A stretch of 15,857 nucleotides of DNA from S012-109 sp964425105 (lineage in GTDB: Bacteria; Pseudomonadota; Gammaproteobacteria; SZUA-140): contig CAYRLE010000058.1 in the NCBI GenBank assembly GCA_964425105.1, positions 1 to 15,857 of the forward strand, in the 5' to 3' direction. The notes under the pieces were generated by a model. The model saw only the letters and a program-made list of their open reading frames with translations, made no database searches and was not told the DNA's origin. Shown piece by piece: positions 6,773 to 14,830 of this stretch; position 1 is the stretch's first letter; each line of letters begins with the position of its first letter. A program made the position numbers and the translations under genes.

Positions 6773-6819
6773 CGGACTTGTAAGCATCGCCGCTGGGGGG
6801 CGACTACCGGAAAAAGAAC

Positions 6820-6840
6820 AAGGAGCCCCCATTGCACATG
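6820..6840 (+). promoter_or_regulatory. RBS that bears on the DUF547 start codon (TTG 6832 or ATG 6838)
   Basis: AAGGAG (6820-6825) is 6 bases from a TTG at 6832 and 12 bases from the ATG at 6838 in the same frame. Spacing favours the TTG, codon preference favours the ATG. The choice changes only two residues ahead of the signal peptide. Confidence 0.5.
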
Positions 6841-7602
6841 ACTACCCCTTCATTCTCCCTCGCAGGCTGCCTACTGGCATTGCTGCTCAGCGCCTCGGTA
6901 CTGGCCCAGGAGCCGGACTGGCGGGACTATGCCCAACTGCTGCAGCACCATGTACGGCCGGTGGTGCTGGATGGCGTCGCCCTCAAGGGCGTGGACTATG
7001 CAGCCCTGCGCAAAGACCCCTTGTACACCAAGGTGTATACCGGACTGGCACGCTTCGATCCCGCGCGCCTCGCGGGACGTGAGGAACGCCTCGCCTTCTA
7101 CATCAATGCCTACAACATCCTGGCCATCAAGGTGGTCCTGGACAACTGGCCCCTGGCCAGCATCAAGGACGCCGGCGGCCTGTTCAGCCCCGTCTGGAAT
7201 CAGACCGCGGGGGTGATCGGCGGCCGCCGCTTCAGCCTGGATGAAATCGAACACGAGATCCTGCGTCCCATGGGTGATCCCCGCATCCACATGGCCATCG
7301 TCTGCGCCTCGGTGAGCTGTCCCGATTTGCGCCCCGAGCCCTACCGCGCCGCCCGCCTGCAGCAACAGCTGGATCGGCAGGCAGGCGATTTCCTGGCCAA
7401 CCCCGGCAAGGGACTGCGCATCACAGAGGACGGCATCCGGGTCTCGAAGATTTTCGACTGGTTCGAGGAGGACTTCGCCAAGGCTTATGGGGGCGTAGCG
7501 CCCTTCCTGCGCCGCTACCGCCCGGGGCTGCCGGCAAAACTTGCCCTGACCGCAGACCTCCCCTATAACTGGTCACTCAACGACAGCGGACGGGCGCCAT
7601 GA
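6832..7602 (+). CDS. secreted DUF547 domain protein
   Basis: The protein has 256 residues from TTG. A signal peptide (hydrophobic core about residues 9-22, likely cleavage after VLA at about 25) leads into a DUF547 domain. Family blocks seen are RLAFYINAYNILAIKVV, SIKDAGGLF, RRFSLDEIEHEILRP, MAIVCASVSCPDLRPEPY and a C-terminal RVSKIFDWFEEDF. The biochemical role of DUF547 is unknown; Asn, His and Cys residues in the conserved blocks suggest an active or binding site. It is predicted to be periplasmic. Its stop overlaps the ATG of the following flavoprotein (ATGA), so the two are coupled. It sits 59 bases after pyrK with its own ribosome binding site, and probably belongs to a different transcription unit from the pyr genes. 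Confidence 0.85.
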   Translation: MHMTTPSFSLAGCLLALLLSASVLAQEPDWRDYAQLLQHHVRPVVLDGVALKGVDYAALRKDPLYTKVYTGLARFDPARLAGREERLAFYINAYNILAIKVVLDNWPLASIKDAGGLFSPVWNQTAGVIGGRRFSLDEIEHEILRPMGDPRIHMAIVCASVSCPDLRPEPYRAARLQQQLDRQAGDFLANPGKGLRITEDGIRVSKIFDWFEEDFAKAYGGVAPFLRRYRPGLPAKLALTADLPYNWSLNDSGRAP

Positions 7603-9032
7603 ATAAACCGCAATACGACCTCTGCATCATCGGCGGCGGTGCCGCCGGACTGGTGGCCGCAGCCGGCGGCGCCGCCCTGGGTGCCAAGGTGATTCTGGTG
7701 GAGAAGCACCGCCTGGGCGGCGACTGCCTGCTCTATGGCTGCGTGCCCAGCAAGGCCCTGCTGCACTGCGCCAAGGTGGCCCATACCCTGCGCCACGCCG
7801 AGCGCTACGGCATCCCTGCCGCCACCCCCGAGATCTCCATCGCCACCGTCATGGAACACGTACAGTCGGTCATCGAAACCGTGGCGGAACACGACAGCCC
7901 GGAGCGTTTTCAGGCACTGGGGGTGGAACTCTGCTTCGGCAGCGGCAGCTTCGTCTCCCCCACCTGCTTCCAGGTGGAGGAACGCGCCATCAGGGCCCGC
8001 AAGTTCGTCATCGCCACCGGTTCCCGCCCTGCGGTGCCTCCCATCGAGGGCCTGGACAGCGTTCCCTATCTCACCAACGAAACCGTGTTCTCCCTGGCTG
8101 AACCCGTGGACCATCTCATAGTCCTGGGTGGCGGCCCCATCGGGGTAGAGCTCTCCCAGGCCTTCGCCCGCCTGGGCTGCCGGGTGACCATGATCGAAAT
8201 GGGGGCGCGCATCCTGCCCCGCGAAGACGCCGACCTGGCCGAGGTGGTGAGCGCGCAACTGAGCGCCGACGGCATCGCCTTTCACTTCAATAGCGCAGTG
8301 CACAGCGTGGCGGGCACGGCACAGGGCATCACAGTCCGCTTCACTGGGAAGGGGGGGGAGCAACAAGTGTTGAGCGGCAGCCACTTGCTGGTGGCGGCGG
8401 GACGGCGGCCCAATGTGGAAAGTCTGGGGCTGGAACAAGCCGGCATAAAACTGCTGGGACGGGGGCGCATCCTCACCGACAAACGCCTGCGCACCAGCAA
8501 CCGCAACATCTTTGCCTGCGGCGACGTGGTGGGGCCCTACCAGTTCACCCACATGGCGGAACACCAGGCAGGGGTGGTGCTGCGCAACGCCCTGTTTCAC
8601 ATTCCGGCGCGGGTCGAGGAACGGGTCATTCCCTGGTGCACCTTCAGCGACCCGGAGCTGGCCCGGGTCGGCCTCTCCGAGAGCGAGGCCTTTGAGGCGG
8701 GCATCCGCCACCAGGTCTATCGATTTCCCTTCCGCGACATCGACCGCGCCCAGGCGGAAGGGGAGACGGCGGGCTGCGCCAAGATCATCACCGATCCCAA
8801 GGGACGCCTGCTGGGCGCCGCCCTGGCCGGACCCCATGCCGGGGAGTTGATCCATGAATACACCCTGGCCCTGGCCAGAAACATGAAGGCCGCCGACCTC
8901 TCCAAGGTGATCCATATCTATCCCACCCTGGCCCAGATCAACCGGCGGGTCGCGGACCAGCGCCTCAAGGCCGGCCTCACGCCCACTGCCAGGAAATGGA
9001 TCAAACGCCTGTTCGGCCTGCGGGGGGCTTGA
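7599..9032 (+). CDS. MerA/dihydrolipoamide dehydrogenase-like FAD-dependent disulfide oxidoreductase
   Basis: The protein has 477 residues. It carries the FAD motif IIGGGAAGLVAAAGG (about 10-24), the redox-active disulfide GGDCLLYGCVPSKALLH (Cys43, Cys48), an NAD(P) motif VLGGGPIGVELSQAFA (about 175-190), the second FAD motif FACGDVVGPYQFTHMA, and a dimerisation domain. The C-terminal active-site segment of lipoamide dehydrogenases (HAHPTLSE) reads HIYPTLAQ here (about 439-446), so the catalytic base His is Tyr and its Glu partner is Gln. The paired C-terminal cysteines of true mercuric reductase are missing, and the protein ends in a cationic tail RKWIKRLFGLRGA. It is thus neither a standard lipoamide dehydrogenase nor MerA; the natural acceptor is unknown. 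Coupled to the DUF547 gene by ATGA overlap. Confidence 0.88.
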   Translation: MNKPQYDLCIIGGGAAGLVAAAGGAALGAKVILVEKHRLGGDCLLYGCVPSKALLHCAKVAHTLRHAERYGIPAATPEISIATVMEHVQSVIETVAEHDSPERFQALGVELCFGSGSFVSPTCFQVEERAIRARKFVIATGSRPAVPPIEGLDSVPYLTNETVFSLAEPVDHLIVLGGGPIGVELSQAFARLGCRVTMIEMGARILPREDADLAEVVSAQLSADGIAFHFNSAVHSVAGTAQGITVRFTGKGGEQQVLSGSHLLVAAGRRPNVESLGLEQAGIKLLGRGRILTDKRLRTSNRNIFACGDVVGPYQFTHMAEHQAGVVLRNALFHIPARVEERVIPWCTFSDPELARVGLSESEAFEAGIRHQVYRFPFRDIDRAQAEGETAGCAKIITDPKGRLLGAALAGPHAGELIHEYTLALARNMKAADLSKVIHIYPTLAQINRRVADQRLKAGLTPTARKWIKRLFGLRGA

Positions 9033-9057
9033 GCGATTCCCACCGTCACAGGCTTGT

Positions 9058-9066
9058 TGCTACACT
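9058..9066 (+). promoter_or_regulatory. candidate extended -10 promoter for the sigma factor gene
   Basis: TGCTACACT (9058-9066) contains an extended -10 (TGn followed by TACACT, four of six to consensus), 34 bases before the ATG at 9101. No convincing -35 is seen at 17 bases. Offered as a weak candidate only. Confidence 0.28.
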
Positions 9067-9100
9067 GCAGGCAATCACAACCGCCGGCAGACAAGAAACC

Positions 9101-9673
9101 ATGAACAGCGCCACCAACCCCGAGACTTGGCTGCAGCGCTATGGAGACGATCTGTACCGCTATGCCCTGATGCGCCTCAAGAATCCCGCCGTGGCAGAGG
9201 ATATGGTACAGGAGACCCTGCTGGCCGCCCTCAAGGCACGCCAGCGCTTCGCCGGGCAGTCCACCGAAAAGACCTGGCTCATCGGCATTCTCAAGCACAA
9301 GATCATCGATCATTTCCGCAAGAGCAAGCGCGAATACTCCGTGGAGGATATCGATGGCGAGGCCGACCGCCGCGATCACTATTTCGATGAACAGGGACAC
9401 TGGAACACCCCCATCGGAGAATGGCAGCGCCCGGCCCTCGCCCTGGAACAGGAAGAATTCCGCCAGATACTGAGCGACTGCATCGCCGAGTTGCCGCAGC
9501 GACTCGCCGATCTCTACATCCTGCGGGAAATCAACGGACTGAAAAGCGATGAAGTCTGTAAGGTCTTGGAGATATCCACCACCAACAACATGTGGGTCAT
9601 GCTGTCGCGGGCGCGGATGAGGCTGCGGCGCTGTCTGGAAAAGCGCTGGTTCGGCGCCGACAACGAGGAATGA
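9101..9673 (+). CDS. ECF-type sigma-70 family RNA polymerase sigma factor
   Basis: The protein has 190 residues from ATG 9101. Region 2 is visible as LYRYALMRLKNPAVAEDMVQ and TWLIGILKHKIIDHFRKSKR (residues about 15-80), and region 4 as LADLYILREINGLKSDEVCK plus ISTTNNMWVMLSRARMRLRR (about 130-180). The late region resembles a sub-family of short sigma-70 factors ending in CLEKRWF. ATG 9101 was chosen because region 2 starts just after it; an open frame runs further upstream into the preceding gene without a motif. The stop overlaps the small zinc-finger gene (ATGA), the usual sigma/anti-sigma arrangement. Likely targets are the neighbouring redox genes; that is inference. Confidence 0.9.
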   Translation: MNSATNPETWLQRYGDDLYRYALMRLKNPAVAEDMVQETLLAALKARQRFAGQSTEKTWLIGILKHKIIDHFRKSKREYSVEDIDGEADRRDHYFDEQGHWNTPIGEWQRPALALEQEEFRQILSDCIAELPQRLADLYILREINGLKSDEVCKVLEISTTNNMWVMLSRARMRLRRCLEKRWFGADNEE

Positions 9674-9924
9674 ACAAAATGCTAAGCTGCAAAGAAGTCA
9701 GCGAGCTGGTCTCCCAGTCCCTGGATCGCCAGCTGTCGCTGCGGGAACGCCTCGGCGTCCGTGTGCACCTGATGATGTGCCGCATGTGCCGGCGCTACCG
9801 CAGACAGATCACCTTTATATCCAAGGCCACCCGCCAATTGCTGGGCCGCCGTTCACCCACCACCCTGCCGCCCGAGGCCCGGGAGCGCATCGAAGAGGCC
9901 TTAAAAAGGCAGGAAAATGAGTAA
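9670..9924 (+). CDS. small zinc-finger anti-sigma-like protein (zf-HC2/ZAS type)
   Basis: The protein has 84 residues from an ATG overlapping the sigma stop. It holds the ZAS signature His-x3-Cys-x2-Cys as HLMMCRMC (His33, Cys37, Cys40), preceded by Cys7 in LSCKEV as the likely fourth zinc ligand, and a helix ELVSQSLDRQLSLRERLGVR between them. No membrane span follows, so it would be a soluble anti-sigma or co-regulator responding in the cytoplasm, possibly to thiol oxidation or metal binding at the zinc site. The C-terminal half is basic then acidic (EARERIEEALKRQENE). It is short but complete for this class of sigma-linked ZAS proteins. Confidence 0.8.
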   Translation: MNKMLSCKEVSELVSQSLDRQLSLRERLGVRVHLMMCRMCRRYRRQITFISKATRQLLGRRSPTTLPPEARERIEEALKRQENE

Positions 9925-9972
9925 GCACAGGAAGCAGAACGAGGCGTGCAGCGCTGCAATCAACCATGGATA

Positions 9973-10059
9973 GGGTAATGAGTGATGCGTAATGAGTGAT
10001 GAAAAAAGACTTACCCCATCACTCATCACGCATCACGCATCACGCATCACGCATCACCC
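9973..10059. repeat. heptamer-based inverted repeat (copy 2) between convergent genes
   Basis: The left arm 9973-10001 is built of heptamers alternating TAATGAG and TGATGCG. The right arm 10017-10059 is built of CATCACT and then five units beginning CATCAC, mostly CATCACG. The arms pair with about three mismatches over 27 positions around a 15-base loop (10002-10016) starting with six A. The right arm is longer by two units, the kind of difference expected from slippage. The element sits 3' to both the anti-sigma-like gene (plus) and pntB (minus), so it may help separate two convergent transcripts; no T-run follows the stem on either strand. Confidence 0.88.
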
Positions 10060-10062
10060 AGG

Positions 10063-11430
<1,368 letters not shown>

Positions 11431-11432
11431 GG

Positions 11433-11738
11433 TCAGGCCCCTTTCTCTTTTTTCTTGTTCTTGTCCTCGAACATCTCCAGCATGCGCTCGGTCACCACAT
11501 AGCCGCCGACGGCATTCATGGCGGCCAGCAGGACACCGAAGAAGCCCAGCACCTCCTCCAGGACGCTGTCGGCATGGCCCAGGGCCACCATGGCCCCCAC
11601 CAGGACGATGCCGTGGATGAAGTTGGACCCCGACATGAGGGGGGTGTGGAGGATCACCGGCACCCGGCTGATGACCTCGTAGCCGGTGAAACCGGCCAGC
11701 ACGAATATGAACAACGCTGCCCAGATGCCTTCGATCAC
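11433..11738 (-). CDS. pntAB: NAD(P) transhydrogenase subunit alpha part 2 (membrane subunit)
   Basis: The protein has 101 residues with three predicted membrane spans: IWAALFIFVLAGFTGYEVIS, a central FIHGIVLVGAMVALGHA and FGVLLAAMNAVGGYVVTERM. The conserved VPVILHTPLMSGSNFIHGIV is diagnostic for domain II of PntA. A charged C-terminal tail (DKNKKKEKGA) follows. As a separate small gene it shows the three-subunit form of transhydrogenase (as in Rhodospirillum) instead of the two-subunit E. coli form. Its ATG overlaps the pntAA stop by ATGA. Confidence 0.95.
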   Translation of the reverse strand: MIEGIWAALFIFVLAGFTGYEVISRVPVILHTPLMSGSNFIHGIVLVGAMVALGHADSVLEEVLGFFGVLLAAMNAVGGYVVTERMLEMFEDKNKKKEKGA

Positions 11739-12883
11739 GACTGACCTCCCTCCACCATCTCACGGATGGCCTGGTTTCTGATGGTTCCGTCATGGGTCAC
11801 CACGCTGCCGGCCAGGATCTCGTCGTCCCAGTCGAAAGTCAGGGTGTCCCCTTCCTCCGCCGGCGCCAGCAGGCCGACGAAATTGCTGATGTTCTTGGCG
11901 TACATATCGCTGGCATGCACCGCCAGATGGCTGGGCAGGTTGAGCGGACCGAAGATGGTCACCTCGCCATGGCTGACCTGCTCCCCGGGCACCGTCAGTT
12001 CACAGTTGCCGCCGGACTCCGCCGCCAGGTCCAGTACCACGGCGCCGGGCTTCATGGTCTCCACCATCTGGGCGCTGATGAGGCGCGGGGCATCGCGGCC
12101 GGGGATCTGCGCGGTGCTGATCACCACGTCGGCCTCCTCCACGCTGCGCCACAGCATGGCCTGTTCGCGCTGCTTTTCTTCTTCCGTCAGCTCCCGGGCA
12201 TAACCGCCCTCGGCCTCGGCATCCAGTTCCACCTGGAGGAATTTCGCCCCCAGGGACTCCACCTGTTCGCGGGCCGCGTGGCGCACGTCGTAGGCCTCCA
12301 CCATCGCCCCCAGGCGGCGCGCCGTGGCGATGGCCTGCAAGCCAGCCACCCCCGCCCCCAGCACCAGCACCCGCGCCGGGCGGATGGTGCCCGCCGCCGT
12401 GGTTAGCATGGGAAAGAAGCGATGGCACAGCTCCGCCGCCATCAGGGTGCCCTTGTAACCCGCCACCGTGGCCTGGGAGGAAAGGGCGTCCATGGACTGG
12501 GCGCGGGTAATGCGTGGCACCAGTTCCATGGCGAACGCCGTCACCCCCTGATCGCGCAGGCGCGCCACCACGCCGGGGTTTCGATAGGCGTGAAGAAAGC
12601 TCACCAGCACGGCGCCCCGCCCCAGCAGCCCCACCTCCTGCTCCGTGGGCGGCTGCACCTTGCAGAGAATCTGCGCCTCGCCCCACAGGGCGCCGCCGTC
12701 GCCGACCAGGACCGCGCCCGCCTCTTCATAGAGTTGATCGGCGTAGTAGGCGCCGAGGCCCGCGCCCTGTTCGACGCGCACCTCGAAACCCTGCTTGACC
12801 AGACGCGCCGCCGCCTCCGGCACCAGCGCCACCCGCCGTTCGCCGGCGAAGCTCTCCTTAGGTACAGCCACCCGTATCGGCAT
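11735..12883 (-). CDS. pntAA: NAD(P) transhydrogenase subunit alpha part 1 (NAD-binding subunit)
   Basis: The protein has 382 residues. The N-terminus MPIRVAVPKESFAGERRVAL is typical for the alanine-dehydrogenase/PntA family; the NAD-binding Rossmann motif is VLVLGAGVAGLQAIATARRL. Domain features EAYDVRHAAREQVESLGAKF, VVISTAQIPGRDAPRLIS and VVLDLAAESGGNCELT follow. It is the soluble domain I that binds NAD(H) on the cytoplasmic side. First gene of the minus-strand pntAA-pntAB-pntB operon, and divergent from the DUF3179 gene. The GA-rich stretch just upstream of its ATG could act as a ribosome binding site. Confidence 0.95.
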   Translation of the reverse strand: MPIRVAVPKESFAGERRVALVPEAAARLVKQGFEVRVEQGAGLGAYYADQLYEEAGAVLVGDGGALWGEAQILCKVQPPTEQEVGLLGRGAVLVSFLHAYRNPGVVARLRDQGVTAFAMELVPRITRAQSMDALSSQATVAGYKGTLMAAELCHRFFPMLTTAAGTIRPARVLVLGAGVAGLQAIATARRLGAMVEAYDVRHAAREQVESLGAKFLQVELDAEAEGGYARELTEEEKQREQAMLWRSVEEADVVISTAQIPGRDAPRLISAQMVETMKPGAVVLDLAAESGGNCELTVPGEQVSHGEVTIFGPLNLPSHLAVHASDMYAKNISNFVGLLAPAEEGDTLTFDWDDEILAGSVVTHDGTIRNQAIREMVEGGQS

Positions 12884-12915
12884 TCGTCCCCCACTCCCTC
12901 ATTGCTCTGAAACAA

Positions 12916-12935
12916 GGCCGGCCAAGCAGCCGGCC
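12916..12935 (-). promoter_or_regulatory. GC-rich hairpin in the pntAA leader
   Basis: GGCCGGC (12916-12922) and GCCGGCC (12929-12935) pair perfectly around a 6-base loop. On the minus strand the stem lies between the candidate promoter and the pntAA ATG and is followed by TTGTTTC, so it could work as a weak attenuator or mRNA-stabilising stem. Function is not shown. Confidence 0.3.
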
Positions 12936-12971
12936 CATCGATCACATAAAACCTGCAATATTACGCGCATT

Positions 12972-12982
12972 GTCATGATGAC
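12972..12982. promoter_or_regulatory. short palindrome in the pntAA promoter, possible operator
   Basis: GTCATGATGAC is a 5-1-5 inverted repeat lying in the spacer between the candidate minus-strand -35 and -10. Outer bases ATTG and CAAT add a second, imperfect layer of symmetry. The position suits a regulator site, but no regulator is identified. Confidence 0.25.
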
Positions 12983-13088
12983 GGCAATATCCGGAAAAGG
13001 GATCCCGCCCCATCCTGTAAGTTTCCGACCTCCCTGGCGACCACCAGAAACCATGAATGACATCCCCTATGAGGCCGCTGCATCCGCC

Positions 13089-14042
13089 ATGAGACGACTT
13101 GCCCTCAGTTTCCTGTTCCTGACATCCCTGGCGCTGGCCAGCCTGCCTGCCGCGGCGCTGAGCAAGAACGGCTTCGATCTCAGCGGCGCCCTGGTCCCGC
13201 CTGCGGAGATTCTCGCCGGCGGGCCGCCGCGGGACGGCATCCCCGCCATCCACCAGCCTCGCTTTGTGAGCGCCACCCAGGCCCGGCACCTGGCCCCCGG
13301 GGACCGCGTCCTGGGCATTCGCCGAAACGGCGTGGCCAAGGCCTATCCCATCGCCATTCTCAACTGGCATGAAATCGTCAACGACCGCCTGGGCAAAGAG
13401 CCCGTGGTGATCACCTTCTGCCCACTGTGCGGCAGCGGCGTGGCCTTCTCCGCGCGCGTACTGGGCAAGGTTCACCATTTCGGCGTCTCGGGGCTGCTCT
13501 ACAACAGCGATGTCCTGCTCTACGACCGGGAGACGGAATCCCTCTGGTCTCAGCTGCTGGCCCAAGCCGTCAGCGGCCCCCTCAAAGGCAGCCGCCTGCA
13601 GCCACTGCCCCTGGTCCACACCACCTGGGGGGCTTGGCGCAAACGCCACCCCGACACCCTGGTGCTGAGCCGCGATACCGGCTATGACCGTGACTACGAC
13701 CGTGACCCCTATGCCGGCTACCTGGACAGCCGCGGTGTGTTCTTTCCCGTGCGCCACAAAGACCCCCGCTTCCACCCCAAAGAGCGGGTGCTGGGCCTGG
13801 AGATCGCCGGCCAGGCCAAGGCCTGGCCCTTTTCGGAACTGGCCCGCAGCAAGGGCGTGATCACCGACCAGCTGGGTGGCCAGACCCTGCGCATCCGTTT
13901 CGATGCAGAGCAGCAAACGGCCTGGGCGGAGGACGAGGCAGGCACCGCCCTGCCGGGCACCGTGCTCTTCTGGTTTGCCTGGTATGCCTTCCACCCCGAT
14001 GGCGCCGTCTACCGCCACCCCCGGGAGGCAGCAAGGCCATGA
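13089..14042 (+). CDS. exported DUF3179 domain protein
   Basis: The protein has 317 residues. A clear signal peptide (MRRLALSFLFLTSLALASLP, cleavage near AAA-LS) supports ATG 13089; an in-frame ATG at 13053 would add twelve residues ahead of it, and neither start has a good Shine-Dalgarno. DUF3179 hallmarks are VLGIRRNGVAKAYPIAILNW, HEIVND, VVITFCPLCGSGVAF (Cys111 and Cys114), FGVSGLLYNSDVLLYDRETE and SLWSQL. The function of the family is unknown; the paired cysteines, conserved NWHE and Asp residues suggest metal or thiol chemistry outside the cytoplasm. The segment TGYDRDYDRDPYAGY is a local Asp-Arg-Tyr repeat. Its stop overlaps the ATG of the TVP38 gene, so the pair is co-translated. Confidence 0.85.
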   Translation: MRRLALSFLFLTSLALASLPAAALSKNGFDLSGALVPPAEILAGGPPRDGIPAIHQPRFVSATQARHLAPGDRVLGIRRNGVAKAYPIAILNWHEIVNDRLGKEPVVITFCPLCGSGVAFSARVLGKVHHFGVSGLLYNSDVLLYDRETESLWSQLLAQAVSGPLKGSRLQPLPLVHTTWGAWRKRHPDTLVLSRDTGYDRDYDRDPYAGYLDSRGVFFPVRHKDPRFHPKERVLGLEIAGQAKAWPFSELARSKGVITDQLGGQTLRIRFDAEQQTAWAEDEAGTALPGTVLFWFAWYAFHPDGAVYRHPREAARP

Positions 14043-14758
14043 CGGACAAGCCCATGGTGGAAAGACGCCCCCCACCTTTTCTGAAACTGGCACTGGTGCT
14101 GCTGCTGGGTGCCGCCCTGGCGGCCTTCTTCCTCCTGGACGGCGGGCAGTATCTCACCCTCGAGGCGCTGCAGAACCATCGCGACACCCTGCTGGCCTAC
14201 GCCGAGTCCCACTATGCCCTGACCCTGCTGCTGACCCTGCTGCTCTATACCCTGGCCACGGCACTGAGCGTGCCCGGCGCCACGGTGCTGTCCCTGGCCA
14301 CGGGCCTGCTGTTCGGGCGCTGGATGGGCACGGCCCTGATCCTGGCCGCGGCGACCCTGGGCGCGGTACTGGTGTTCCTGGCGGCGCGCTATCTGTTTGC
14401 AGAAGCGATGCGGCGTCGCATGCCTCCCCTGGCGCAGCGCCTGAGCACGGGTTTTCAGCGCAACGGCTTTCATTACCTGCTCTTCCTGCGCCTGGTGCCG
14501 CTGTTCCCCTTCTGGCTGGTGAATCTGGTGCCGGCCTTTACAACCATGCCCCTGCGCAGTTATTTCCTGGCCACTGTCATCGGCATCGCACCGGGCAGTT
14601 TCGTGTTCGCCAATCTGGGCCAGTCCCTGGGACGCATCGACAGCCTGGATCAGCTGCTGTCGGGCGAGATGATCTTCGCCCTTGCCCTGTTGGGGCTGTT
14701 TGCCCTGATCCCGGTGGCGGTAAAACGCCTCAAAGGCAACGGCGGCAAGCTAGATTGA
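14039..14758 (+). CDS. TVP38/TMEM64 family (SNARE-associated/DedA-superfamily) membrane protein
   Basis: The protein has 239 residues with about six hydrophobic segments. The first span is LALVLLLGAALAAFFLLDG. The family core follows as LSVPGATVLSLATGLLFGRW then GAVLVFLAARYLFAEAMRR, and the second conserved block is FLRLVPLFPFWLVNLVPAF with TVIGIAPGSFVFANLG. A last span FALALLGLFALIPVAVKRL ends the protein. Members belong to the VTT/DedA superfamily, for which lipid scrambling or ion-coupled transport has been proposed. In other bacteria TVP38 domains are fused to or adjacent to MerA-like flavoproteins such as the one at 7599-9032, making a joint role plausible (inference). Confidence 0.9.
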   Translation: MTDKPMVERRPPPFLKLALVLLLGAALAAFFLLDGGQYLTLEALQNHRDTLLAYAESHYALTLLLTLLLYTLATALSVPGATVLSLATGLLFGRWMGTALILAAATLGAVLVFLAARYLFAEAMRRRMPPLAQRLSTGFQRNGFHYLLFLRLVPLFPFWLVNLVPAFTTMPLRSYFLATVIGIAPGSFVFANLGQSLGRIDSLDQLLSGEMIFALALLGLFALIPVAVKRLKGNGGKLD

Positions 14759-14792
14759 GAGGAAGCTTGGCGAGGATGCCAGCGATTCAGGC

Positions 14793-14820
14793 TATAATCG
14801 ACTCGAAATAGTTAAGAGGA
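14793..14820 (+). promoter_or_regulatory. -10 box and RBS of the arsS-like gene
   Basis: TATAAT (14793-14798) matches the -10 consensus exactly within GGCTATAATCG. The nearest -35-like element, TTGGCG (14767-14772), is 20 bases away, which is longer than ideal. AAGAGGA (14814-14820) lies 10 bases before the ATG at 14831. The radical SAM gene thus probably has its own promoter although it follows the TVP38 gene in the same direction. Confidence 0.55.
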
Positions 14821-14830
14821 ATTCCGAACC

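Larger units (their letters stand above)
12884..13088. other. divergent intergenic region between pntAA and the DUF3179 gene
   Basis: The region holds 205 bases with no supported gene and is less GC-rich than its flanks between about 12941 and 12990. On the minus strand a possible promoter for pntAA is TTGCCG (complement of 12982-12987), 18 bases from TAATAT (complement of 12958-12963). Each element is only four of six to consensus. Nothing convincing was found for a plus-strand promoter of the DUF3179 gene. Confidence 0.4.

Noticed and set aside
7563..8915. 450-codon minus-strand open frame opposite the MerA-like gene
   Set aside because: Antisense shadow rich in Gly, His and Asp without any motif; the plus-strand gene has full FAD, NAD and disulfide motifs.
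9947..9958. 12-base palindrome TGCAGCGCTGCA after the anti-sigma-like gene
   Set aside because: Too short and without a loop or T-run to claim a terminator or operator; may be chance in GC-rich DNA.
11431..11793. In-frame upstream extension of pntB giving a 576-residue protein
   Set aside because: The extension overlaps pntAB and reads as Arg/His/Gly-rich non-protein sequence; the GTG at 11430 gives the family N-terminus.
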